Shown piece by piece: positions 12,075-20,471 of a stretch of 64,000 nt of DNA. The position numbers and the translations under genes are program-made. The stretch is taken from NCBI GenBank assembly GCA_963281255.1, contig OY725493.1:1611550-1675549 (forward strand), given 5' to 3'. The first letter of the stretch is position 1. Each line of letters starts with the position of its first letter. This stretch comes from Aphrocallistes beatrix (Eukaryota > Porifera > Hexactinellida > Sceptrulophora > Aphrocallistidae). The notes under the pieces were generated by a model, which saw only the letters and a program-made list of their open reading frames with translations, was not told the DNA's origin and searched no databases.

Positions 12075-12235
12075 TAGGAGCGCGAGACGCTCCTTTAGGC
12101 GTATGGTTTTAAGCCGCAATGTGTTTAGGAGCGTAAAAATTCAGAAAAATACCCAATTTAGCCAATATTGTAATGTTATTTAGCGATTTAGGCGTATGAA
12201 AATTTAGAAATTTTAGATTAGGAGCGTATCTCTGG
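12075..12235 (+). repeat. Interspersed repeat, left copy of an inverted pair
   Basis: A block starting TAGGAGCGCGA and ending GGAGCGTATCTCTGG. It contains several GGAGCG or GGCGTATG phrases and a small hairpin near its start. A shortened copy occurs in the opposite orientation at 14449-14549, sharing both ends and the interior phrase around 'cgattta-cg-atacgaaaa'. The pair brackets the bZIP gene. No clear target-site duplication was found, so these may be two independent copies of one short element or the termini of one larger element. Confidence 0.55.
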
Positions 12236-12771
12236 AAGGCTGTATAATACCCTGTACGAACATGACTAACAACCAAAAATTGTGAAAGTGGGGTTCGCCT
12301 GTTAGCTATTATAATGTTAGTTTCGTTTCCCTTCTAGCAAGTTCGCCTATGATCAAGGGAATTTCGAGTGAATGCGACTTACTATTAAGCAAACTCTATA
12401 TTTCAGAAATCAGTTAAGAAATATCGATTTAGAAACTACTTAAATTATTCAGAATTTCTTTTTTCGAGCAAAACATATATCCTCAGACGAATCAACTTAT
12501 TTTTATGCTGATTTATACAATCGACCTAGCAATACGTTTTGTTAGACATTGATGGAATTGCAGTTCCAAGTGTTAGATTCCACATGATATTTATCTTTTA
12601 ATTTAAATTCAGATTTAGCATCATGGAGTATCATAATATTTTATTTAAAAATTTAAATTAACATAATCGGATAAAATAAAAACGAAATAAAAAACATTTA
12701 TCTTAAAATTTACTTAAAAATCAAGAATAAAATGTGTCTTTTTAAGGGGTACTTATCAGGAATTAATATTC

Positions 12772-13113
12772 TTAATAGTAATCCATACTATCGCATACGG
12801 ACAGGATTTCCAAAACTGCTTTATTCTTCCGCAACATTTCTACCTCCTCAATCAAATCTGTCCATTCGTCGTATAATTTCTCTCTCTCATCAACTAATTG
12901 TGAATATTCCATTGATTTTCTCTCTCGGCATTCTTTCCTATATTTTTTCATTTTTTCACGGCGCCTCATTTTTTTAATATCTGACTGATCACTAGCTGGA
13001 ATCCTCTCGTCTTTGAGGATCTTATTCAGCTCTTTTATGTCCAAGTGTACAATGTCCTCACTGCTTAACCACATGTTGAAACACATGTTGTAATCTTTAT
13101 CTGGAATGGACAT
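12772..13113 (-). CDS. Divergent Maf-like bZIP transcription factor
   Basis: Single exon, 113 residues with a clear ATG. Residues about 16-36 (LSSEDIVHLDIKELNKIL) match the extended homology region unique to Maf proteins (consensus F/LSDDELVxMSVRELNxxL). A basic region follows (KKMRRREKMKKYRKECRERK), then a short leucine/hydrophobic heptad coil. The length is like small Mafs, which lack a transactivation domain. The basic region is odd: the Tyr and Cys-Arg of the Maf signature NxxYAxxCR are kept, but the Asn present in essentially all bZIP DNA-contact regions is Met, and the following Ala is Arg. DNA specificity is therefore probably changed, or it acts as a dominant-negative partner (inference). 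The gene lies between inverted repeats at 12075-12235 and 14449-14549. Confidence 0.7.
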   Translation of the reverse strand: MSIPDKDYNMCFNMWLSSEDIVHLDIKELNKILKDERIPASDQSDIKKMRRREKMKKYRKECRERKSMEYSQLVDEREKLYDEWTDLIEEVEMLRKNKAVLEILSVCDSMDYY

Positions 13114-14131
13114 TTTGCTGATGAGAATTTTTAAAGGTATTTTAATTTTTAATTGTCTTCAGATGTATTAGTATTATAGTCAGTTGTGTCTAGTTCGTAT
13201 TAGTTTACTTCTACCGCTAGGTATATTTATACCTCATACACACTCTTCTGCAAGCTCTTCACAGAGAAAATTTCTATCAGTGAGTTAGTGGCACGTGTAC
13301 ATGTAGGATGTAATGTAATTCAATATGTTGTTAGCTACTGTAGTGATCATGCAGAATCGAAATGTGAAATTTTGGGTGAACCCAATTCTAACCAATTATG
13401 ATTTGAAAAAAATACAATTTAACCCGAAATGGTATTTTTATATGAGTAATTGCCTCTCACAAAATATTTGTTCGCCAGGACCAGTTTTCCAGCATTAAGA
13501 TTGATTGGAAGTTTAAAGTACATTGATAGTTTAAAGTAAGTATATTTCCTCTTCCCAAGTTTTTATCCTGCGACAAATACAAATACTGTACGTAGCTAAT
13601 TTAGGAAAACCTTCAACATCCTTAATAATACACTTTCTGGATGTGCCCAGTTTGTATTTATTTCATGAGTAGATAAATGCGAGTTTTAGTTATTTCTCTC
13701 ATATTCACCTCAAGACGGCACTAATTGAAGGATGAAGATGTTTAAATACAAATACGTATGATACGTATGCTACTTTATTCGATCTATGATCCAATATAAT
13801 AGGAGAGGTGCACTGTGCGCTCTTAAAGCTGTATAACACGATAGCAGATTTGTAGGTGGAGGTGTCCACAAGTAGGCATAAGCTCGCAACCCACCCGGCT
13901 CTCTATAACTCGATAATTCGACCCACCCAGAGTCCTAATCGCTAACTAGAACTCTGGACGGTCCGAACTACGGGCCTCGAGTTGAGATGGTGGCCTGATT
14001 GGCCGACGGAACGGCCCTTGACTATCGCATACTGCCAACCATCAAGTTTTTGTGACTCTTCTATTGAGCTAATTTTCACGAGTGTCCCATTTTTACATGA
14101 AATTTCTCCATTATGACTACGTTAAATAGGA
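13114..14131. other. Intergenic; GC-richer island at 13860-14040
   Basis: The first part is AT-rich upstream DNA of the bZIP gene. Around 13860-14040 the composition shifts to GC-rich, with a 7-bp hairpin near 13933-13963 (CCAGAGT with ACTCTGG) and twice-repeated 'acccaccc'. A tRNA-derived SINE was considered but no convincing A and B boxes are seen. Confidence 0.4.
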
Positions 14132-14349
14132 CATGCCTAATTTACGGGACGGGACGGCATCCCGTCCCATAAATTAGGCATCTTAACTCGTCCCGTCCCG
14201 TAAATTAGGCACCTTTCTGTCCCGTCCCGTAAATTAGGCATCTTGACTCGTCCCGTCCCGTAAATTAGGTATCTAGATTTTCCGGGATGGTCCCGTCCCG
14301 TCCCGTAAATTAGGCATCTTAACCCGTCCCGTAAATTAGGCATGACCCG
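14132..14349. repeat. Palindromic minisatellite with CCGTCCCGTAAATTAGGCAT core
   Basis: It begins with an inverted unit (CATGCCTAATTTACGGGACG) followed by its complement, then about five direct copies of a ~30-bp unit with core GTCCCGTCCCGTAAATTAGG, separated by variable spacers. A single palindromic copy sits in TOP2 intron 2 at 55852-55898. The unit is therefore a mobile or dispersed repeat that was tandemly amplified here. Confidence 0.85.
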
Positions 14350-14448
14350 TTAAATATCCAAATTTTAATTATTTTTAAGCATATCATGCTAATCACCAAT
14401 AATCGAATTATTGTATGTGAGATAAAATTAAGGATATGAAACCACTTG

Positions 14449-14549
14449 CCAGAGATACGCTCCCAATTTCATTCTCCTCTATTTTCGTATGCGTAAATCG
14501 ATAAATAACATAATGACATGGATATTAGATAAAGAAAGTCGCGCTCCTA
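14449..14549 (-). repeat. Interspersed repeat, right copy of the inverted pair
   Basis: Reverse-orientation, internally shortened copy of 12075-12235. It shares the GGAGCGTATCTCTGG end and the TAGGAGCGCGA end. The remaining sequence up to the PELO start (14550-14956) is AT-rich with a small GC-rich patch at 14640-14690 and no gene. Confidence 0.55.
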
Positions 14550-14956
14550 TACAATTATTTTGAATATATTTAAATTTAAATAAACTGTCAAGGCAGCACG
14601 GTGAATATAGCATACATGATGCCAACTTGATTCATGATAAAGCGGGATTTGGCGTTGAATTTCGCGGGACATGGCGGGACGCAATAGAAAATTATACTAT
14701 ATTTCCAACTACAATTGAGCTAAGAACTCAATGAATTAGGTTCAGAATTAAATCTTACCTCTTATATTCTACAGTTAGTATCAACCATTCATTCTTTCTT
14801 GTCCCGAAATCAAGTAACTAATCCAACTTTCACTGTAGTTATTGTAATTTTTTTGATATAATATTTGTCTTTCAAATTTGGTGATAAAGCATACCTATTT
14901 CCCCGAAGTGCGCTTGTATATGACGAATCCAATTACTTGATGAGTTAGCACAAATA

Positions 14957-16087
14957 ATGTTAATAAAATTCAGAAGAATCGACAAGAAGACGAGAGAGGG
15001 ACAGGTGGACCTCCTCCTGCAAGAAACAGAAGATGTCTGGCACTTCTACAACCTCGTTTCCGTGGGAGACAGCATCCGTTCTGTCACGGTTCGTAAAGTC
15101 AACCAAGAGAGTGCGACGGGGTCTAGTTCTAGTCACCGTGTTAAGACAACTGTTTTTCTCAAAGTAGAGCACATCGAGTTCTACGGCGATCTTCCTTCGG
15201 TGCGTATCCGCGGGAAGAACATAGTGGAGAACGAGCACATCAAGATGGGAGCCTACCACACAGTGGAACTCACCCTTAGGTCAGAAGTGGGAATAGCCAA
15301 GGAAAACTGGGACAGCATAGCCCTCGAAATGTTGAACCATGCCAGCGATCCTAAAAACTCTGCGGATCTCTCTGTTGTTCTAATGCAGGAAGGAATGGGG
15401 TATATTTTCCTTATTACGCCTAGCATGGTGCTAACTCGAGCTAAGATCGAGGTACCGGTTCCCCGGAAACAGCACAGCTCTGCAGAAAAACACCAACAAG
15501 CGATATTTCGATTTTTTGAAGCGGTCTACCAGTCCATCTCACTGCATATAGACTTTCAGATTGTCAAGTGCGTAGTGCTAGCTAGTCCAGGATTCCTGAA
15601 GGACCAATTTCACAAGTTTCTAATGCAAAACGCCGTTTCTAAAGAAGATAAGAACATTCTGGACAATAAATCCAAGTTCGCTCTCGTCCACTCTTCATCC
15701 GGACATAAGCACGCGCTCGATGAGATATTCGCTTCTGCTGGGCATCTCATCCAGGACACGAGGGCAGCTCAAGAGATGAAGGCACTCGCTACGTTCATCC
15801 GCTTGCTGGACAGAGACCCAGACCGTGTAGCCTACGGGAAGAGAGAAGTCTGTAAAGCAGATGAGTTATTGGCAGTTGACACGCTGCTTATCTCAGACTC
15901 TCTCTTCAGAAGTTCGGACGCGAGAGAGAGACATTCCTACGTCCAGTTAGTGGAGTCCGTGAGAGAACACGGAGGGAAGGCAAGGATATTCTCTAGCTCA
16001 CACACGTCAGGGGAAAAGCTGAAATATTATACAGGAGTAGCGGCTATACTCAGGTGTCCGATACCTGACCTTGATGAGATGGTGTAG
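14957..16087 (+). CDS. PELO: Pelota, mRNA surveillance and ribosome rescue factor
   Basis: Single exon, 376 residues (human 385). Pelota (Dom34) is an eRF1 relative that enters the empty A site of stalled ribosomes with HBS1L and, with ABCE1, splits them in no-go and non-stop decay. The three eRF1-like domains are all present: an Sm-like N domain (about 1-130, with the LQETEDVWHFYNLVSVGD stretch), a central domain (about 131-265), and a C-terminal L7Ae-like domain (about 270-376) ending in LKYYTGVAAILRCPIPD, which is diagnostic. As in all pelotas, the stop-codon motifs and GGQ loop of eRF1 are absent. The first residues (MLIKFRRIDKKTREGQVDLL) differ from the usual MKLxxKxIEKDGxGxVxLxPE only in detail, so the start is sound. 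Followed by RRAGA on the same strand after 800 bp. Confidence 0.97.
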   Translation: MLIKFRRIDKKTREGQVDLLLQETEDVWHFYNLVSVGDSIRSVTVRKVNQESATGSSSSHRVKTTVFLKVEHIEFYGDLPSVRIRGKNIVENEHIKMGAYHTVELTLRSEVGIAKENWDSIALEMLNHASDPKNSADLSVVLMQEGMGYIFLITPSMVLTRAKIEVPVPRKQHSSAEKHQQAIFRFFEAVYQSISLHIDFQIVKCVVLASPGFLKDQFHKFLMQNAVSKEDKNILDNKSKFALVHSSSGHKHALDEIFASAGHLIQDTRAAQEMKALATFIRLLDRDPDRVAYGKREVCKADELLAVDTLLISDSLFRSSDARERHSYVQLVESVREHGGKARIFSSSHTSGEKLKYYTGVAAILRCPIPDLDEMV

Positions 16088-16280
16088 CCATCAACATAGA
16101 TTTGATACGAATGTAGGTACGCCATCAATACAACTTTCTCGAGGAATATTCCATATCACACTCATGAAATCGAATTGAATAGCTGTAACAAATTTTTCTT
16201 CTATCTAGTTTTTTTGAAATTTAATAATATAATTGGCCTTTGAATATTCTATCTTTTTAGATTCGACATGATCGCTTATA

Positions 16281-16583
16281 ATGGAGGTGTCAAAGGCGCT
16301 CGTGGCGCTTTTACCGCTACTTTTATACATATGTTCTCCGTTCAATGGTGACACGCAGATGCAGTGGCTTTATTCAGGGAATTGGACAGCCTTATTTCCA
16401 GAATTATTCTGCTTTGGAATAGCTTCACATAGTATTTCGTTTTGGGATTCGATAATATTGCATACAAAATGCTCGACTATTTTCACATTATATCCGTCCA
16501 CGTGCTGCACTCCTGCAATGCAGTATATTTACTCCCAGTTCTTCCACCCGTGCGCTTTCCAACCCCTTTATTCAATTTTATAA
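16281..16583 (+). CDS. Possible small secreted or membrane protein
   Basis: An ATG lies about 20 nt after an acceptor-like 'tctttttag'. The first 70 residues look like a signal peptide (VALLPLLLYICS) followed by a hydrophobic, W- and F-rich segment; the GC content of the first 60 nt is gene-like. The tail beyond about residue 70 is low quality and may be intron or UTR. No family recognised. Downstream, 16728-16790 is a long pyrimidine tract just before RRAGA. Confidence 0.3.
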   Translation: MEVSKALVALLPLLLYICSPFNGDTQMQWLYSGNWTALFPELFCFGIASHSISFWDSIILHTKCSTIFTLYPSTCCTPAMQYIYSQFFHPCAFQPLYSIL

Positions 16584-16727
16584 ACTACTCGCTTATATCT
16601 TTATCCCAACACAACTTTTACTGGATATTTTGTTTTCGCTATTTTAAATTTGAATTATAAGGAATATTCTACTCTAATTCTAGATAATCTGATAAGCAGG
16701 TATGCAATACATTTATTTAATTCCAAC

Positions 16728-16790
16728 CCCCTCCGTTTATTCCAACCTTCCTCCCCTTCCTCCCCCTCTCCCTCTCTCTCCCTCGTTTAT
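16728..16790 (+). promoter_or_regulatory. Long pyrimidine tract upstream of RRAGA
   Basis: About 60 nt of almost pure C/T ends 100 nt before the RRAGA start codon, which is itself directly preceded by 'gaatctag'. It resembles an extended polypyrimidine tract for a 5' splice-acceptor, or a core promoter initiator tract; the two cannot be told apart from sequence. Confidence 0.4.
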
Positions 16791-16890
16791 TTAATCTTCA
16801 AGATTCTCCAAACCATCTAGAGTTATTTAAAAATAATTTTATAATATTAAACGATTATTTTACAATTATTTATTATATATTTGAATCTAG

Positions 16891-17817
16891 ATGGGGAATA
16901 AAAAGAAGGTGCTGCTGATGGGCAAGAGTGGAGCCGGCAAGACCAGCATGCGTTCTATCATCTTCGCTAACTACGTGGCCAGGGACACGAGGCGTCTAGG
17001 GGCTACGATGAACGTGGAACACTCGTACATACGATTCCTGGGCACGATGGTACTCAATCTGTGGGACTGTGGAGGACAGCCCAACTACTTCGAGAACTAC
17101 ATCACCCCGCAGAGGGAGCAGATCTTCAAAGGAGCGGAGGTGCTGATTTTCGTTATTTCCGTCGAGACGAAGGAGCCGCAGGACGACTTCAGACTCTACC
17201 AGTCTTGCCTCGAGGCTCTCATGACGCTCTCCCCCGAAGCCAAGATAATATGCCTCATCTCCAAGATGGACTTGGTACCTGATGAAAAGCGCGAACAGGA
17301 GTTTGAGTCGCGAGAGGCTGCCATCAAGAAACTGACACTCCCCCTCAAAGTTACTTGCTACCCGACCAGTATCTGGGATGAATCTCTCTACAAAGCCTGG
17401 TCGTCCATTATCTACAGCCTAGTGCCTAACATCGCGAAATTTGAATCTAGTCTCAATAAATTCGCGGAAATAATGCACGCAGATGAAGTGCTACTTTTCG
17501 AGAAGGCGACCTATCTCATAATCGCTCAGTCTGTGAGGAGGGAGCACCCTGACCCACACCGATATGAGAAAATCAGTAACATCATCAAACAGTTCAAACT
17601 GAATGCAAGCAGATTCGTCCCGAATCTTCACACTATGCGGATGGAGATCATCAATGGAGATTTGAAGATATTCCTAGACATCCTGACAGCTAACACTGCC
17701 ATCATGATAGTGATAACCGACCCCCTTGTATACCCGGCTGCCATCTCCCTAAACATCGAGTCGGCCAGGAAGCATTTCGAAATTCTGGAGAAAATGGATA
17801 GAGCCTCCATCCTCTAA
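16891..17817 (+). CDS. RRAGA: Ras-related GTP-binding protein A/B (RagA)
   Basis: Single exon, 308 residues (human RRAGA 313). RagA/B pairs with RagC/D on lysosomes and recruits mTORC1 when amino acids are present. Seen: G1 P-loop GKSGAGKTS at residues 11-19, the RagA-specific switch I segment TMNVEHSY, G3 in Rag form WDCGGQ, a G4-like SKMD, and the C-terminal roadblock-like half that mediates Rag dimerisation. The ATG follows directly after an AG acceptor-like sequence. The NHL-repeat gene starts only ~160 bp downstream on the same strand, and cathepsin L follows that, giving a tight trio. Highly conserved; assignment to the A/B branch rather than C/D is clear. Confidence 0.97.
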   Translation: MGNKKKVLLMGKSGAGKTSMRSIIFANYVARDTRRLGATMNVEHSYIRFLGTMVLNLWDCGGQPNYFENYITPQREQIFKGAEVLIFVISVETKEPQDDFRLYQSCLEALMTLSPEAKIICLISKMDLVPDEKREQEFESREAAIKKLTLPLKVTCYPTSIWDESLYKAWSSIIYSLVPNIAKFESSLNKFAEIMHADEVLLFEKATYLIIAQSVRREHPDPHRYEKISNIIKQFKLNASRFVPNLHTMRMEIINGDLKIFLDILTANTAIMIVITDPLVYPAAISLNIESARKHFEILEKMDRASIL

Positions 17818-17975
17818 CTTATTTCTGAATTGGACACTTTATACCATTACTCCATTCTACTGATTACGGTGCAGTGGTTTCTCACGATATAATTATTCAT
17901 TATTTGTGTATCCAGATCCTATCCTGGGCATTATCGTTTTCTATATTTATTTTTATAATATTTCTTTCTTTCTTT

Positions 17976-19259
17976 ATGAATCCTAGTTTAGTAATGAGAA
18001 AGAGAGATTACGATTCCAGTTTTACGAGTTGTATCCCTTCAGAAGGTTGCTACCAACGAGAACTGATCAAACTTGAGAGAGAAATGGACAGCAAAATATC
18101 AGAAATTGCTAACAGAGTTCATAATACCACTGACCTGACAATAAGCTGTGTGGAAGACAGTCTGGTGGCGATCAGTGAGATTAGGGAGTTGTTGGAGCTG
18201 AGCAGAGCCGAGTTTGTAGAGAGGTCTCGACTCAGGGAGGAGAGCTGCTGGCTGCAGCACCATATCTCTCAGTACACAGCCCAGTCCAACCTCCAAGTCA
18301 GCAAACAGATGAAGGCACTCAATCACGAACTGCTCGCTTACACCAGATTCCCCACTCCACTCATACACCTCGAATGGACATCTGGCAACACCTGTCACGT
18401 TAGAACTACCTACAACCCTTATACATTTAGATCCCGCCCAATCTGGGCAAACTCTTCTCAAGGCCGTCGCTCCCACCAACTCCTCAAGCCCCACTCCATC
18501 GCCATAGATTCGTCCTCTGGTCACATCTACGTGGCCGACACAGAGACGGATAGGATTCAGGTGTACAACTCTGAGTGCGTCTACTTAAAATCTTTCACGA
18601 ATGAATCGCTAGACCACCCAGCCTACCTGCTACTGCAGGGAGCACACCTCTACATCCGTTGCTACCAGAAACTTCTCAAGCTAGACAAGAACACTGGCTA
18701 CGAGGTCTCGTCCCGCGAGCTAGTGGACAGGCTTAAGGGTCTGTCAATAGACACGGAGGGGCAGATTTACTCCTGTGATTCTGCCTCTAATATCGTGTAC
18801 AGGTTTTCTTCCTCATTACACCACCAGGATGCCATCCAGTTCAAACCGTACACGCACACATTCCAGCAGTCCAGATCCGTTGTGGTGGGCGGCTCTAGGA
18901 AGCCGAGAGATTTAAAGTTCGTGAATGATTCGATCTACATTCTGTTTGGAGACTCTCCTTACCCCATTCAGAGCTTCACGAAGGAAGGCAGGTTTCTCAG
19001 ATGTGTCGTGTCTCGTGAGCAGATGGAGGCAGCCTATCACTTCTTGTCAGTGGACAGGTTTGGAAACATCCTAGTGACAAGCCCTTACGTCCAGAAGATA
19101 AAGGTTTTCTCGAGTGAGGGGGACCTCCTCTGCTTTATCGGAACCCCCGGTCGCAGCCAGCCAGGAGAGCTCCTCACTCCCCGGGGCATCGCTGTGGATC
19201 CGCGGGGCCTCGTGGTTATATGTGACGAGAAATTGACTTACTGCCTGCAAGCGTTCTGA
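17976..19259 (+). CDS. Coiled-coil NHL-repeat protein (TRIM-NHL-like, no RING)
   Basis: From the first in-frame ATG the protein has 427 residues. The same frame is open back to 17874 without an ATG and would encode a hydrophobic helix; a 'gtatccag' acceptor at 17915 suggests the mRNA begins or is spliced there, so the helix is probably untranslated. Residues about 20-140 are charged and helical (LEREMDSKISEIANRV). Residues about 165-427 form a beta-propeller with NHL motifs (AIDSSSGHIYVADTETDRIQV; LLTPRGIAVDPRGLVVICD). The arrangement resembles the B-box/coiled-coil/NHL end of TRIM2/TRIM3/TRIM71-type proteins, but no RING, B-box or filamin domain is present. Role unknown; NHL propellers bind RNA or protein. 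Confidence 0.75.
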   Translation: MNPSLVMRKRDYDSSFTSCIPSEGCYQRELIKLEREMDSKISEIANRVHNTTDLTISCVEDSLVAISEIRELLELSRAEFVERSRLREESCWLQHHISQYTAQSNLQVSKQMKALNHELLAYTRFPTPLIHLEWTSGNTCHVRTTYNPYTFRSRPIWANSSQGRRSHQLLKPHSIAIDSSSGHIYVADTETDRIQVYNSECVYLKSFTNESLDHPAYLLLQGAHLYIRCYQKLLKLDKNTGYEVSSRELVDRLKGLSIDTEGQIYSCDSASNIVYRFSSSLHHQDAIQFKPYTHTFQQSRSVVVGGSRKPRDLKFVNDSIYILFGDSPYPIQSFTKEGRFLRCVVSREQMEAAYHFLSVDRFGNILVTSPYVQKIKVFSSEGDLLCFIGTPGRSQPGELLTPRGIAVDPRGLVVICDEKLTYCLQAF

Positions 19260-19406
19260 AATTCTCTCTGCTAATATTAGACATAAATACTATCCGCTGA
19301 TTGCCTAATCAAGTAAATTATATTCCTGTACTGAGTTACTGTTCCATTCTCGTAGCCTACAATTCTTACTTCTGCCATGTCCTGATTAATTAGCCTGTAT
19401 CACTTA

Positions 19407-20471
19407 ATGCTGCGCGCCGTTGCATTCCTGCTGGGATTCCTGGCCATCGCTTTGGGCTCGCCGCTGGTAGAGCTAGAGCTGGAGCTGAACAACTCAAGCA
19501 GACATATAGTAGGAGATGTGGTGGAAATCGCACAAGGCATCTCTGAGATGAAGGAGCTGTTGGAGGAGTGGGAGATGTGGAAGGAAAGGCACACTAAGAA
19601 GTATCAGAACGCGTTTGAAGAGCTGCACCGTCTCAAAGTGTGGTCTGATAACATCAAGTACATCCAGAAGCATAACGCCAACCCCACTCACTCACACAAG
19701 CTAGGAGCTAACCAGTTCGCAGACCTCACTCAAGCAGAGTACTCTCAGCGCTACCTCGCACCCTACCCCTCCCCTTCCAACACGGGAGGCACCTTTATGG
19801 AGCCACACAACCTACTTCTTCCCGCGAGTGAGGACTGGAGAGAGAAGGGCTACGTAACGGGGGTAAAGAATCAGGAGAAATGTGGTTCTTGCTGGTCCTT
19901 CTCTACCACTGGGTCTCTGGAGGGACAGCACTATAGGAAGACACATGAACTCGTGTCTCTCTCAGAGCAGAACCTGATAGACTGCTCTGGGAGTTACGGG
20001 AACAATGGCTGCAGTGGAGGTTTGATGGACTATGCATTTGCTTATATACGATCTAACGGTGGTATTGATACAGAGGCGGACTACCCCTACAACGCAGATC
20101 AGGGAACTTGTAGGTATACAGACACTGAGTCAGGAGCAACCCTCAGAGACTGGGTGGACATCCAGTCAGAGAATGAGACACAGCTGCTGATAGCAGTGGC
20201 TTCCGAAGGCCCCATCTCTGTGGCAATAGACGCAAGTCAGAGTTCATTCCAGTTATACCAGAGCGGCGTGTACTCGGAGAGTGACTGTAGCACCACGCAG
20301 TTGGACCATGGAGTGCTGGTTGTAGGTTATGGGGAAGAGGATGGGAAGAAGTTCTGGCTGGTTAAGAACAGCTGGGGAGAGTCTTGGGGTGAAGCGGGGT
20401 ATATAAAGATGTCTCGGGGTGAGGAGAATCAATGCGGAATCGCTACCTCTGCATCTTACCCTGTCGTTTAG
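19407..20471 (+). CDS. Cathepsin L-like cysteine protease (papain family C1A)
   Basis: Single exon, 354 residues. Signal peptide about 1-17, an extended prosegment, then the mature peptidase from about residue 140. The I29 inhibitor prosegment carries an ERFNIN-like helix ([20 protein letters not shown]) and the ANQFADLT element. Catalytic residues are Gln156, Cys162 (CGSCWSF), His301 ([11 protein letters not shown]) and Asn321 (KNSWGESWG). The GCSGG motif and paired cysteines are present. The ERFNIN-type propeptide places it with cathepsins L/V/S, lysosomal or secreted endopeptidases. The prosegment is about 20 residues longer than usual because of an acidic [10 protein letters not shown] stretch after the signal peptide. 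Start lies 15 nt after an acceptor-like 'aattag', 148 bp from the NHL gene. Confidence 0.95.
   Translation: MLRAVAFLLGFLAIALGSPLVELELELNNSSRHIVGDVVEIAQGISEMKELLEEWEMWKERHTKKYQNAFEELHRLKVWSDNIKYIQKHNANPTHSHKLGANQFADLTQAEYSQRYLAPYPSPSNTGGTFMEPHNLLLPASEDWREKGYVTGVKNQEKCGSCWSFSTTGSLEGQHYRKTHELVSLSEQNLIDCSGSYGNNGCSGGLMDYAFAYIRSNGGIDTEADYPYNADQGTCRYTDTESGATLRDWVDIQSENETQLLIAVASEGPISVAIDASQSSFQLYQSGVYSESDCSTTQLDHGVLVVGYGEEDGKKFWLVKNSWGESWGEAGYIKMSRGEENQCGIATSASYPVV

Noticed and set aside
13860-14040. Possible tRNA-derived SINE
   Set aside because: A stem and GC richness are present but no A and B box pair in the correct spacing.
14137-14343. Repetitive 68-residue frame (MPNLRDG repeats)
   Set aside because: Created by the palindromic minisatellite, not a gene.
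14132-14349. Interstitial telomere repeats (contains TTAGGC)
   Set aside because: The hexamer appears only once per ~30-bp unit, not in tandem.
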